Below, one piece after another: positions 1 to 7,585 of a DNA stretch of 27,179 nt. Within the stretch, counting starts at the first letter, position 1. Each line of letters begins with the position of its first letter. The stretch is from positions 1 to 27,179 of the forward strand of contig JBBQUP010000047.1 of the NCBI GenBank assembly GCA_038212305.1, in the 5' to 3' direction. The DNA is from JBBQUP01 sp038212305. GTDB lineage: Bacteria > Bacteroidota > Bacteroidia > Bacteroidales > Marinilabiliaceae. The notes below the pieces were generated by a model, which saw nothing but the letters and a program-made list of their open reading frames with translations, made no database searches and had not been told where the DNA came from. The translations under genes and the position numbers were made by a program.

Positions 1-92
1 TGAAATCCTTTTTTTTGAAGAAACTCAACGATAGTGGTTAAGCCAACATTGAATTCTCTTGCAACAATGTTTAATTTTTTTCCAACTGCCAT
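1..92 (-). CDS. infB: Translation initiation factor IF-2, N-terminal fragment (cut by window edge)
   Basis: The minus strand from 92 to the window edge reads MAVGKKLNIVAREFNVGLTT and continues IVEFLQKKGF. This is the small N-terminal helical domain that opens Bacteroidota IF-2 proteins (basic, then a VAREFNVG-like stretch, then VEFLxKKG). Only about 30 residues are inside the window; the GTPase domain would lie to the left. The ATG at 92 is chosen because the family normally begins a few residues before this motif. The gene follows nusA by about 70 bp on the same strand, the standard rimP-nusA-infB order, so it is probably co-transcribed. IF-2 brings initiator tRNA to the 30S subunit. The call rests on a short stretch plus gene order. 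Confidence 0.85.
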   Translation of the reverse strand, partial: MAVGKKLNIVAREFNVGLTTIVEFLQKKGF

Positions 93-160
93 ATCTGGAC
101 TATGCGTGTTTAATGAAATTCGGTGTACATAAATAAATCGCGAAACAAATATAGGGCGAA

Positions 161-1396
161 TTATTCAAATTCAGCTTTTAAAATGTTTATGACTTCTTGA
201 ATAGTTACCTCTTCGAGGTCAGTTCGTTTAACTAAATCTTCTATTGATAAATCCAACACTGATTTAGCTGTATCACAGCCAATTGTTTTAAATTCATCTA
301 AAATCCAGCTTTCAATTTCGTCAGAGAATTCGTCGAGTTTAACATCTTCGTCATCTTCAACCATTTCTCTGTAAACATCTATTTCGTATCCTGTAAGTTG
401 ACTTGCTAAACGAATATTTAAACCGCCTTTACCAATTGCAAGTGAAACTTCTTCAGGTCGCAAGTAAACTTGCGCTCTTTTATCGTTTTCGAAAAGTTTT
501 ATTGAGGTTACTTTTGCAGGATTTAGAGCTCGTTGAATGAAAAGCTGTGTATTGGCTGTGAAGTTAATCACATCAATGTTTTCATTTTTAAGTTCTCGAA
601 CAATCCCATGAATTCTTGAACCCTTCATTCCAACACATGCTCCTACCGGATCAATGCGATCATCATACGATTCAACGGCTACTTTAGCACGTTCTCCTGG
701 CATGCGAACAATTTTTTTAATGGTAATTAATCCATCAAATATTTCGGGAACTTCAAGTTCAAATAGTCTTTCTAAGAATACTGGTGATGTGCGAGATAAA
801 ATGATAAGTGGATTGTTATTCCTGATTTCAACTCGGATAACCACAGCTCTTAACGTATCGCCTTTTCTGAAGAAATCGGAAGGTATTTGCTCGTTTTTCG
901 GTAAGATTAGTTCATTGCCTTCGTCATCAAGAATGAGTATTTCACGTTTCCAAACCTGATAAACTTCACCCGTAATAATTTCACCAATGCGTTCTTTATA
1001 TTTGTTATAAATGGTATCTTTTTCGAGTTCCAATATGCGTGCAGCAAGGTTTTGTCGGAGACTAAGAATAGCGCGACGGCCAAATTCCAAGAATTTAACT
1101 TCATCGGTTACCTCTTCACCAATTTCAAAATCCAAATCAATCCCTTTGGCATCGGTAATTCCAATTTGTAAATTAGGATCAGTTACGTCTGCATCAGCAA
1201 CTACTTCGCGGTTTCGCCAAATCTCAAAATCACCTTTGTCCAAGTTGATAATGACATCATAATTTTCATCAGTGCCAAACCTTTTGGCCAACACACTTCT
1301 GAAAGAATCTTCTAACACCCTGATCATGGTAGGGCGGTCGATGCTTTTTAGCTCTTTAAATTCAGAGAATGTATCAATCAAATTTATATTTTCCAT
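161..1396 (-). CDS. nusA: Transcription termination/antitermination factor NusA
   Basis: The 411-residue product has the NusA domain order: an N-terminal RNA polymerase-binding domain (about 1-130), an S1 domain (about 137-201), then two KH domains. KH1 carries DPVGACVGMKGSRI (249-262); KH2 carries the AIGKGG loop (about 320-325) followed by NIRLASQLTGYEIDV. The C-terminus (about 355-411) is a single helix-hairpin-helix-like acidic region, as in Bacteroidota NusA, rather than the two acidic repeats of E. coli. NusA binds RNA polymerase and nascent RNA and modulates pausing, termination and antitermination. The start is the ATG 15 bp after the rimP stop, so the two are almost certainly co-transcribed and perhaps translationally coupled. 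Nothing is missing; identification is secure. Confidence 0.98.
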   Translation of the reverse strand: MENINLIDTFSEFKELKSIDRPTMIRVLEDSFRSVLAKRFGTDENYDVIINLDKGDFEIWRNREVVADADVTDPNLQIGITDAKGIDLDFEIGEEVTDEVKFLEFGRRAILSLRQNLAARILELEKDTIYNKYKERIGEIITGEVYQVWKREILILDDEGNELILPKNEQIPSDFFRKGDTLRAVVIRVEIRNNNPLIILSRTSPVFLERLFELEVPEIFDGLITIKKIVRMPGERAKVAVESYDDRIDPVGACVGMKGSRIHGIVRELKNENIDVINFTANTQLFIQRALNPAKVTSIKLFENDKRAQVYLRPEEVSLAIGKGGLNIRLASQLTGYEIDVYREMVEDDEDVKLDEFSDEIESWILDEFKTIGCDTAKSVLDLSIEDLVKRTDLEEVTIQEVINILKAEFE

Positions 1397-1411
1397 ACTG
1401 TTGACATTTTG

Positions 1412-1876
1412 TTAAAATGTGATGATGTTTTTTACTGATTTAACTTCTTCAAATTTAATTGGTTGAGTTTCAATGTGCAATTCTTTTCGTTTTTTTCCTT
1501 CTGGTTTAACCATTTTTTGAATTTCAATCTCGAAAAAATCTGAATTAGCACTAATTAATTTCCCTTTGGTTTTTAGTCCATTTGAAAACACTACTTCGAT
1601 GTCGTTACCAATATTTTTTAAGTATTGGTGAAGAATTTTATATGGTAATCCTAACCCTGGCGAGGATACTTCTATTTCAAAATCTTCAATTTCCCTATCG
1701 AAAGAATGCTCTATTAATTTGCTTATTTCAATGCAATATTCTATTGATATACCTTGCATGGTATCAAGTTCTATCAATATTTTATTGCCTGTATTAACAT
1801 TTAAATCAACCAAGAAAACATTGTCTTCCGTTAATTTCGAATTAATTATCTCTAATATTTGGTCTTTTGTTATCAT
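1412..1876 (-). CDS. rimP: Ribosome maturation factor RimP
   Basis: About 154 residues, the usual size in this phylum. The family signature is EIEVSSPGLGLPYK in the middle, preceded by an acidic N-terminal alpha/beta domain with LVDLNVNTGNKILIELD and followed by a C-terminal SH3-like domain (KTKGKLISANSDFFEIEIQ). RimP assists late maturation of the 30S subunit. The frame extends three codons upstream to a TTG at 1885, but I choose the ATG at 1876, giving MITKDQILEI. The gene is the first of the rimP-nusA-infB operon, with a recognisable promoter and leader hairpin upstream. Confidence 0.95.
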   Translation of the reverse strand: MITKDQILEIINSKLTEDNVFLVDLNVNTGNKILIELDTMQGISIEYCIEISKLIEHSFDREIEDFEIEVSSPGLGLPYKILHQYLKNIGNDIEVVFSNGLKTKGKLISANSDFFEIEIQKMVKPEGKKRKELHIETQPIKFEEVKSVKNIITF

Positions 1877-1901
1877 ATTTCTCAATGTGTGGCAATAAAA
1901 T

Positions 1902-1919
1902 AGGGGACTCCAGTCCCCT
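1902..1919 (-). promoter_or_regulatory. GC-rich hairpin followed by a U-rich run in the rimP leader
   Basis: On the minus strand AGGGGAC and GTCCCCT form a perfect 7-bp stem around a 4-nt loop, followed at once by ATTTTATT. It lies about 25 nt upstream of the rimP ATG and downstream of the predicted transcription start. The form resembles a short intrinsic terminator, so a leader attenuator is possible; an mRNA-stabilising hairpin is the alternative. Confidence 0.5.
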
Positions 1920-1945
1920 TATCCCTCACAGATCATAAAGCGGCA

Positions 1946-1977
1946 CAAATGTAAGAATGTAAACGCTAAAATGCAAA
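1946..1977 (-). promoter_or_regulatory. Bacteroidota-type promoter for rimP-nusA-infB
   Basis: On the minus strand TACATTTG (1953-1946) matches the TAnnTTTG -7 consensus exactly. TTTG (1977-1974) lies 20 bp upstream, as expected for the -33 element. Predicted start of transcription is near 1940, giving a leader of about 65 nt. Confidence 0.75.
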
Positions 1978-2107
1978 TATTTAAGAAAGTTTTGCATTAG
2001 ATTAATAATCAAAGATATAAAATCAAGCTAGTAGCTATAGAATGCAAGTTTTAAATGTGTGATTTGTGTAAAGGTAAAGTGATTTAGGTCAATTTTTTCT
2101 GAGTTTA

Positions 2108-2639
2108 TTAGTAAGCAATTTCGAATGCTTCTTTTTCTGAGTTTTCAGGGTCTAATTTAAATTGATTAATTATTTGAACTTCCGTATTGCATTCTTCAGT
2201 TTTTGGTTTGTAAAAAGCATAGAAAAACAGAAGATATAATGTTATCCCTAGAGGAATACCTGTTAAAAACCATGCCATTAACCCTATAAGCTCCATATAC
2301 CAAATGTTTCAATAGATAATAGTTTATTGTTTTTCATTAAAAAAATCAAGTTTTCTACCGAGAAGGGTACAAGAATCTTGCCCATTATTCAGCATCCTAA
2401 TTTCATAAATGGAACTAAAAGAATTAGATGTAAACAATGGTGTTAATTGGTTGTATTGATATTTGGTTCATTCGGCATATCCGGGTCAGAACAATGCATA
2501 AAAACATATTTATGCCAAAAAATGGTATAATACCTAAGATTGTTCCAAATGAAATTGCTAATGCTTTTTTTCGAGTTGAAATACCTTGGTTTAATTCGGT
2601 TTTAATCTTTTGTAATAACTTTTGTTTGAAATTGGGCAT
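2108..2639 (-). pseudogene. Decayed DUF2062 membrane-protein gene
   Basis: Three consecutive pieces in different minus-strand frames together look like one DUF2062 protein. Piece 1 (2639-2427) begins MPNFKQKLLQKIKTEL and has the family pattern LNQGISTRKKALAISFG, GIIPFFGINMFLCIVLTRICRMNQ and NTIVYI, then a TAA. Piece 2 (about 2424 to 2290, another frame) reads ILLVPFMKLGC, an in-frame TGA at 2391-2389, then IMGKILVPFSVENL and on to ETFGIW. Piece 3 (2296-2108, third frame) reads IGLMAWFLTGIPLGITLYLLF, the C-terminal membrane helix, plus a charged tail. This implies two frameshifts and one nonsense codon; the TGA sits where family members often have Trp. DUF2062 proteins are small integral membrane proteins of unknown role. 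Sequencing error could explain one lesion but hardly three. The 62- and 71-codon ORFs here should not be annotated as separate genes. Confidence 0.8.
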
Positions 2640-2712
2640 AACATTTTTTTTATTAAAAATATATTTTGGCTCTATAACCTTTCTAGTGGGTAAAATTCAT
2701 TGATAAATAAAG

Positions 2713-2923
2713 GCCACGAATCGAAGATCGACGGAGTCAATTCACGAATAAGTAATTACATCGAAAAACAACTACCAAATTTTTGGATGTTGTACGGATG
2801 TGCACAAAAGAATAGTTAGCAATTTATATACGGATAGTTTAATATCCTCGAATCTGACTGCAAGCAGTCAGGTCACGAATAATTTTATTTGTGAATTGAC
2901 TCCGTCGATCTTCGATTCGTGGC
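2713..2923. repeat. 211-bp element bounded by 39-bp inverted repeats
   Basis: Positions 2713-2751 and 2885-2923 are reverse complements over 39 bases with one mismatch; both outer ends are GCCACGAATCGAAGATC. The interior carries a perfect short hairpin, CTGACTGC / GCAGTCAG (2854-2861 and 2864-2871). No convincing gene lies inside. The form suggests a miniature inverted-repeat element or a large cruciform-forming repeat. No target-site duplication is obvious at the ends (AATAAAG on the left, TGTTTTT on the right). The remainder of the 2640-3215 gap is AT-rich and I see nothing else in it that I can support. Confidence 0.75.
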
Positions 2924-3215
2924 TGTTTTTAAATCTTTATTCTAACTATTTTTCAATGTGTCAGCGTAGGATTAATTGCTTAAATATCGACCACTTGACA
3001 CACATGGTAAATAATCAAATGGTCTTTGGAAAACCCCCCACCCACTTAAATCAACATAGAGCCTTATTTTTGATTAATGAGATAACTAAAAACTTGAAAT
3101 AGTTATGAAAAAGATTTTAACAATTTAGATTTAAGTTTTAATTTTTATTCAGATGATGTTTTTAGATGTGTATTAAAATTGTTTTTAGTTATTTTGAAGT
3201 TTAAAATTTAATCGA

Positions 3216-3626
3216 ATGAATGTCGAAATCAATCAAATTGATGAGCTTGAAAGTGTTGCAAGATCAATTTTGAATTTGAATCCGAGTACGCGGGTGTTTT
3301 TAATTGAAGGAGGAATGGGAGTTGGGAAAACGACTTTTATTACTGCTATTTGCAAGGTTTTAGGTGTTGAGGATGTAATTAATAGCCCCAGTTTTTCAGT
3401 TGTAAATGAATATCAAACTCATAATAATGAAATTGTTTATCATTTCGATTTTTATCGATTGAACTCAATTAACGAAGCAATTGATATGGGTGTTGAGGAT
3501 TATTTTTATTCAGGAAATTATTGTTTTATCGAGTGGCCCTCAATAATAGATAGGCTTTTACCTCTATCGCATAAGGTTATCCGCATTGAATCTGATGATT
3601 GGGGGAAAAGAATGCTAAAATTTTAA
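3216..3626 (+). CDS. tsaE: tRNA threonylcarbamoyladenosine biosynthesis ATPase TsaE
   Basis: The 136-residue protein has the compact TsaE (YjeE) fold signatures: Walker A GGMGVGKTT (32-40), the switch-like SPSFSVVNEY (57-66), HFDFYRL (76-82) with the conserved Asp and Tyr, and FIEWP (104-108). Family members are typically 130-160 residues. TsaE works with TsaB and TsaD to place threonylcarbamoyl on A37 of ANN-decoding tRNAs, using ATP hydrolysis to reset the complex. It stands about 90 bp before the alanine dehydrogenase homologue on the same strand and may share a transcript with it. No clean promoter match was found upstream. The ATG at 3216 is supported by the normal N-terminal length. Confidence 0.95.
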   Translation: MNVEINQIDELESVARSILNLNPSTRVFLIEGGMGVGKTTFITAICKVLGVEDVINSPSFSVVNEYQTHNNEIVYHFDFYRLNSINEAIDMGVEDYFYSGNYCFIEWPSIIDRLLPLSHKVIRIESDDWGKRMLKF

Positions 3627-3716
3627 TTTCACTTATAAAATTAGGCGTTGTAAAGGAATTTCTAATTCGTTAACTTACATGCCAAAATAGTTTGATACTA
3701 AATTGTATAGGCAAAG

Positions 3717-4925
3717 ATGGGAAGTAGTTATTATTCGATTGGTGCAAAGTCAATGCTTCCAAAAGAGGAGATGCTTGAGACAGGACGGGTAAGAAAGATT
3801 CTTAGTATTGGAATACCCAAAGAAAAATTGAAGAACGAAAATAGGGTTTCGATTACTCCTCAAGGGGTTGAGTTGTTAGTTTCAAATGGTCATAAGGTAA
3901 TTTTTGAAAGTAAGGCTGGTGATAGTTCTAGTTATCACGATAAAGAATATATTGAAGCGGGAGCTCAAATGACTACCAGAGATAAGGATATTTATCAGGC
4001 TGATATAGTGGTTAAAATTACCCCTCCAACTCCTGATGAGATTGAATTATTTAATGCAGATCAATTGCTTCTGTCGCTATTTTTTCCGTTGGTTCAATCA
4101 TCCGATAAAATCAAGGCATTGTTAGATAAACGAATTAGTGCAATTGGATATGAATTTTTACAAGATGAGAATAATTGTACTCCCGTTATTCGAAGTATGA
4201 ATGAAATAGAAGGTTCTACTGCGATAATGATAATTGGTGAATACTTAAGTAATGCTCATAACGGTAAAGGTGTTTTGATGGGTGGGATAACGGGCATTTC
4301 ACCTGCTGAGATAGTGATTATTGGTGCTGGAACTGCGGGCGAATTTGCTGCTCGTGCCGCCATTGGATTGGGTGCTACAGTTAAGGTTTTTGACGAGTCG
4401 TATCGAAATCTTCGTGAGATTGAGCATAATCTAGGACAACGAGTTTTCACTTCTGTTTTGCAACCTCAAGCACTAACTAAAGCATTAAAATCGGCTGATG
4501 CTGTTATTGCATGTACTGGATATTTCGGAAAATCTTTTACTTATACCGTTACAGAAGAGCAGGTTGCTCAAATGAAGCCCGGGTCGGTAATTGTTGATTT
4601 ATGTATGGCTCAGGGAGGTGTGTTTGAATCGTCAAGATGCACTAATTTAGACCATCCAGTATTTATTAAACATGAAGTTATTCATTATTGTGTTCCTAAT
4701 ATTTCGTCGAGAGTTTCACGAACTGCCTCAATTGCTTTAAGCAATATTCTAGCTCCATTAATATTGAAGTTATCTGATTCAGGAAGTATTTCTAATTTAA
4801 TTAAAGATAATCAAGGAGTAGGTAGTGGAACCTATATTTTTAAAGGTATTTTAACGAACCGTGAAGTGGGAAATCAGTTTAATTTGCCAAATAAAGATAT
4901 TAATCTATTGATGGCCGCTTTTTGA
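3717..4925 (+). CDS. Alanine dehydrogenase/PntA-family protein with altered active site
   Basis: A 402-residue homologue of the longer Bacteroidota alanine dehydrogenase type: an N-terminal extension with LPKEEML, then IGIPKE and ENRVSITPQG, a Rossmann motif IGAGTAG (202-208) with an acidic residue at the end of strand 2 (D226, which favours NAD), and HYCVPNISSRVSRTAS (323-338). Canonical enzymes interconvert L-alanine and pyruvate with NAD(H). Compared from memory with the M. tuberculosis enzyme, Arg15 is kept (R43), but Lys75 aligns with T102, His96 with P124 and Asp270 with A298 (DLCMAQGG in place of the usual DQGG context). Other Bacteroidota homologues, as I recall them, also vary at the first two sites but keep the Asp. 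Fold assignment is secure; activity as an alanine dehydrogenase is doubtful. The gene converges with the histidine kinase across a 35-bp gap. Confidence 0.85.
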   Translation: MGSSYYSIGAKSMLPKEEMLETGRVRKILSIGIPKEKLKNENRVSITPQGVELLVSNGHKVIFESKAGDSSSYHDKEYIEAGAQMTTRDKDIYQADIVVKITPPTPDEIELFNADQLLLSLFFPLVQSSDKIKALLDKRISAIGYEFLQDENNCTPVIRSMNEIEGSTAIMIIGEYLSNAHNGKGVLMGGITGISPAEIVIIGAGTAGEFAARAAIGLGATVKVFDESYRNLREIEHNLGQRVFTSVLQPQALTKALKSADAVIACTGYFGKSFTYTVTEEQVAQMKPGSVIVDLCMAQGGVFESSRCTNLDHPVFIKHEVIHYCVPNISSRVSRTASIALSNILAPLILKLSDSGSISNLIKDNQGVGSGTYIFKGILTNREVGNQFNLPNKDINLLMAAF

Positions 4926-4960
4926 AAGGAAGTTTGCCAATGCAATGCTATTAGATTTTG

Positions 4961-6277
4961 TTAAATCATAGGGATTTTGATTATCATTAAAGTGCCAGGG
5001 CTTTTTTTATCTGCAATATGTATTTCTCCATCCATTAGCTCGGTGTATTTTTTTACCAAAGCCAATCCCAAACCATTTCCTCCAAATTGACGCGAAGGAT
5101 TTAAATCAGCTTGTCGGAATAGGTCAAATATGGAATTTTCCATGCCTTTGTCAATTCCGATTCCACTATCATCGACAAAAAACTCAATGAAGAGCTCATT
5201 AATTGTATATCCAAAACTTATATGACCCTCAGAGGTAAATTTAAAAGCATTATCCAATAAGTGATCCATTACTTTTGTAATGCCTTCTTGGAAAGCTTTA
5301 ATGGTGAAATCGTTATCCTGAGAGTATTTTTGAAGTTTTAAGTCAATTGGTTTATGCGAAGTTGAAATGCGCAATCGGAAATCGTCATATAAACTATCAA
5401 ATAATTGATTAATTTTTAAGGGTTGGGCTTTGAGTAGCATTTTTTTTGACTGAAATTTCGAGATATCAATCAAAGACTCCATGATTTTGAGAAGCTGGAC
5501 ACCATTAGTGTTAATTATGTCAATGTATTCATCTCTATCAGAATTTGAAAGAAAATCAGTTTTTAATAGTTGCGAAAACCCTAAAATTACATTCATGGGT
5601 GTTCTTATTTCGTGACTAAGATTCGCTAGAAAGGCATTTTTCAGTAAATTACTCTCTTCGGCTGAATTCATAGCATCTTCAAGTGCGTGATTTTGATCTT
5701 TAAATGATTCGAATAATTGATTGAGCTCCTCGTTTTTTTGCTCTAATTTCTTAACATCCTCGGTGTGTATTATGTTCGATGCAATATGGATACTATAAAT
5801 TTGAAGTACTGATTTTGTTATTTCTAGATTATCTATTGGTCGATTGTACATCACACTTAAAATGCCCAGAGGAATATTATTCCCATAAAAAAGAGGAACA
5901 CCAACACATCCTTCTAGCTTTTGGTCACCTAGTCTTTTGTCGTTTTGGAAAAGATATAAAGCTTTATCTTGAAAACTGCATGGTTCTTGACCTATGATTT
6001 GTTCACAAGGAGTTTCATCTAAAAAATAGGTTAAATTAGAAACAAACTTATTCCCTATTCTCACTTTAAGGGTTTGAATGGTATTATTTGAAGAGTTTAG
6101 TCTGCCAATCAATATAACGTTGGCCTTAGTAATCACCTGAATAGATTGAATGGTTGAAGCTAAATAATCCTCATGGTTCCATAAGGCATTTTGATCGAAT
6201 ACAGATGAAATAGCATTCGAAAACTGATTTAGAATATAATTGCTATTAGGGTTTTTTTTTGAAAAAATATTTCTCAT
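4961..6277 (-). CDS. GAF-domain sensor histidine kinase
   Basis: The 438-residue protein has no membrane segment, so it is probably cytosolic. Residues about 40-170 form a GAF-like sensor (GCVGVPLFYGNNIPLGILSV at 123-142). A coiled coil follows (about 172-215, KKLEQKNEELNQLFE). The HisKA helix carries SHEIRTPMN with phospho-accepting H222. The ATPase domain shows the N box DHLLDNAFKFT (N343), G1 DDSGIGI (369-375) and G2 GGNGLGLAL (399-407). The GAF ligand is not predictable. There is no fused receiver and no adjacent response regulator, so it is an orphan kinase in this window. The protein ends right after the ATPase domain, so no receiver has been lost from the C-terminus within this reading frame. 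Confidence 0.93.
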   Translation of the reverse strand: MRNIFSKKNPNSNYILNQFSNAISSVFDQNALWNHEDYLASTIQSIQVITKANVILIGRLNSSNNTIQTLKVRIGNKFVSNLTYFLDETPCEQIIGQEPCSFQDKALYLFQNDKRLGDQKLEGCVGVPLFYGNNIPLGILSVMYNRPIDNLEITKSVLQIYSIHIASNIIHTEDVKKLEQKNEELNQLFESFKDQNHALEDAMNSAEESNLLKNAFLANLSHEIRTPMNVILGFSQLLKTDFLSNSDRDEYIDIINTNGVQLLKIMESLIDISKFQSKKMLLKAQPLKINQLFDSLYDDFRLRISTSHKPIDLKLQKYSQDNDFTIKAFQEGITKVMDHLLDNAFKFTSEGHISFGYTINELFIEFFVDDSGIGIDKGMENSIFDLFRQADLNPSRQFGGNGLGLALVKKYTELMDGEIHIADKKSPGTLMIIKIPMI

Positions 6278-6412
6278 TATATAATCTCGGCGTTATATGC
6301 ATTTTGAAATTATATAAAAAAACTTTTTATAAGAAATATTTTTGATAAAGAGGGTGATTTTGACGATTATTAGATGTCTTGATGATGAGTTTCTTTTTTT
6401 GGAGAAATCATA

Positions 6413-6444
6413 AAACAAAAAATGGCCACTTGATAGCAGCCATT
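6413..6444 (-). terminator. Intrinsic terminator after ppnP
   Basis: Read on the minus strand, AATGGC pairs with GCCATT around a 12-nt loop and is followed by TTTTTTGTTTT. It lies 21 bp past the ppnP stop, in the right orientation. Confidence 0.65.
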
Positions 6445-6465
6445 ATATTCTTATTCTTAATTATT

Positions 6466-6744
6466 TTACAAATATTGACATAGGTAAGCTGTAGGTTCTG
6501 TTGCTTCAACCTTAAAGCTCACCCCTTTTTCAACTCGAAAGAATTCACCTTTTTGGTAAGTTCTAGTTTCTTGTCCAGGAATTTCGGCTTTAAGTGCTCC
6601 CCAAACAACGGTCATTATTTCAATTGATCCAGTGCCAAATTCATATTGTCCGGCATCAATTACACCTACAGTTGCTTGGCCTTGACTGTTGTGTGTTGCC
6701 AATGATTTTACCTGACCATCGAAATGTTCGTTAACTTGTATCAT
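6466..6744 (-). CDS. ppnP: Pyrimidine/purine nucleoside phosphorylase PpnP
   Basis: A 92-residue single-domain cupin of the PpnP (YaiE, DUF1255) family, full length. Family features in order: the N-terminal VNEHFDGQVKSL, ATVGVIDAGQYEFGTGS, the MTVVWGAL strand, PGQE, GEFFRVEKGVSF and the terminal TAYLCQYL. PpnP splits nucleosides with phosphate to free base and ribose-1-phosphate, with broad specificity, in nucleoside salvage. It starts 17 bp after the stop of the upstream beta-barrel gene, so the two probably share a transcript that ends at the hairpin near 6413. No internal promoter is visible. Confidence 0.95.
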   Translation of the reverse strand: MIQVNEHFDGQVKSLATHNSQGQATVGVIDAGQYEFGTGSIEIMTVVWGALKAEIPGQETRTYQKGEFFRVEKGVSFKVEATEPTAYLCQYL

Positions 6745-6761
6745 AATATGTAATTGTTTAA

Positions 6762-7307
6762 TTATTTTAATCCGAAATGATAGGCCATTGAAATGTTAAA
6801 TGGCCAAGGTGTGCTTTTGAAAGCAACAGAGTGGTGTTGAGTTAAATCATTGCTGTAATCGATCATCTCTTTTCTATCGAATGGGACTAAAACTTCCAGA
6901 TTGAAAAAGTTTTTTGTTTTTCGTTTTGAATGAAACTCAGCACCAAATCCGACAATAGGTGAATGAAATACTTTGTTGTATTGTGATGCACCTTCAATGT
7001 TAATTGCACCTGAATATCCATACATTAAGCTAGCATATGGGCAGAATTTTTTAGTTGGAGATAAACGTGCCGATGCACCAATACTATATCCTAAGTCAAC
7101 CGTATTATAACCTATACCAACAAATAAAGCTAAATGCTTATCGGGTAAAATTGATAGTTTGGCGCCAATACCACCATAATCCAATCCAATGCCTATGCCA
7201 AGGTTGTTTGATGTAAATGTTGAGTCCGAGTTTTGAGCAGTCATGGTTTTACTCGTCGTGAAAATTAAAAAGCCAATAACGATCAATAGAAAAGTTTTTT
7301 TTCTCAC
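6762..7307 (-). CDS. Secreted/outer-membrane beta-barrel-like protein
   Basis: The 181-residue product begins with a clear signal peptide: basic MRKK, the hydrophobic stretch TFLLIVIGFLIF, and a likely cleavage after TMTAQ near residue 25. The rest is a run of alternating polar/hydrophobic strands rich in Gly and aromatic residues (LGIGIGLDYGGIGAKLSIL, LALFVGIGYNTVDLGYSIGA, ISMAYHFGLK). The terminal strand resembles an outer-membrane beta-signal. It looks like a small eight-stranded-type porin-like barrel of unknown role; I do not recognise a named family. The start codon is GTG (7307); no ATG precedes the signal peptide in frame. It heads a two-gene unit with ppnP. Confidence 0.75.
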   Translation of the reverse strand: MRKKTFLLIVIGFLIFTTSKTMTAQNSDSTFTSNNLGIGIGLDYGGIGAKLSILPDKHLALFVGIGYNTVDLGYSIGASARLSPTKKFCPYASLMYGYSGAINIEGASQYNKVFHSPIVGFGAEFHSKRKTKNFFNLEVLVPFDRKEMIDYSNDLTQHHSVAFKSTPWPFNISMAYHFGLK

Positions 7308-7333
7308 AAGTAGTATTTTTGGGTTATTAATTG

Positions 7334-7341
7334 CAAAGATA
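7334..7341 (-). promoter_or_regulatory. Probable -7 box for the beta-barrel/ppnP unit
   Basis: The minus strand reads TATCTTTG here, an exact TAnnTTTG match, about 27 bp upstream of the GTG start. No good TTTG -33 element is seen 19-21 bp further upstream, so confidence is moderate. Confidence 0.5.
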
Positions 7342-7465
7342 CTTTTTTATGATTTTACTTTGCAGATTGATCCTAAAATTCCGATATCTTTTCATTTATT
7401 AAAAATTTCCACATCTCTTTATGTGACTGACAGCAAGGTTTTAACCATTTTTGACATTTCCTTAA

Positions 7466-7480
7466 TTAGAATAATTCTAA
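7466..7480. promoter_or_regulatory. PerR/Fur-type 7-1-7 palindrome upstream of suf
   Basis: TTAGAATAATTCTAA is a perfect 15-bp inverted repeat in a 7-1-7 arrangement. It differs at two symmetrical positions from the Bacillus-type PerR box TTATAATNATTATAA. It lies 8 bp upstream of the suf -7 box, where the -33 region would fall. A metal- or peroxide-sensing Fur-family repressor is the natural inference; an Rrf2-type regulator is the alternative. Confidence 0.6.
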
Positions 7481-7488
7481 ATTTTTAA

Positions 7489-7496
7489 TATCTTTG
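7489..7496 (+). promoter_or_regulatory. -7 box of the suf operon promoter
   Basis: TATCTTTG matches TAnnTTTG exactly. The expected -33 TTTG is not present; its place is taken by the palindrome at 7466-7480, which fits a regulated promoter. The leader to the sufB ATG would be about 80 nt. The rest of the 7308-7585 divergent gap shows nothing else that I can support. Confidence 0.6.
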
Positions 7497-7585
7497 TTGA
7501 ATCGTAAAATCAACTTTAGAAAGCGTGTTGAAAACCATTGGGTGAGTTGGTTGTTATGATTCAAACAATTGAAGCAAATTGATTT

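Noticed and set aside
2800..3102. 100-codon plus-strand ORF
   Set aside because: It runs through the right arm of the 39-bp inverted repeat, has no recognisable domain, and its composition looks like translated intergenic DNA.
7243..7488. 81-codon plus-strand ORF between the beta-barrel gene and suf
   Set aside because: It lies antisense to the signal-peptide region and spans both divergent promoters; no protein family is evident.
7557..7583. Eight-codon mini-ORF (MIQTIEAN) just before sufB
   Set aside because: It could be a leader peptide, but nothing about its sequence (no run of regulatory codons, no following terminator hairpin) supports this over chance.
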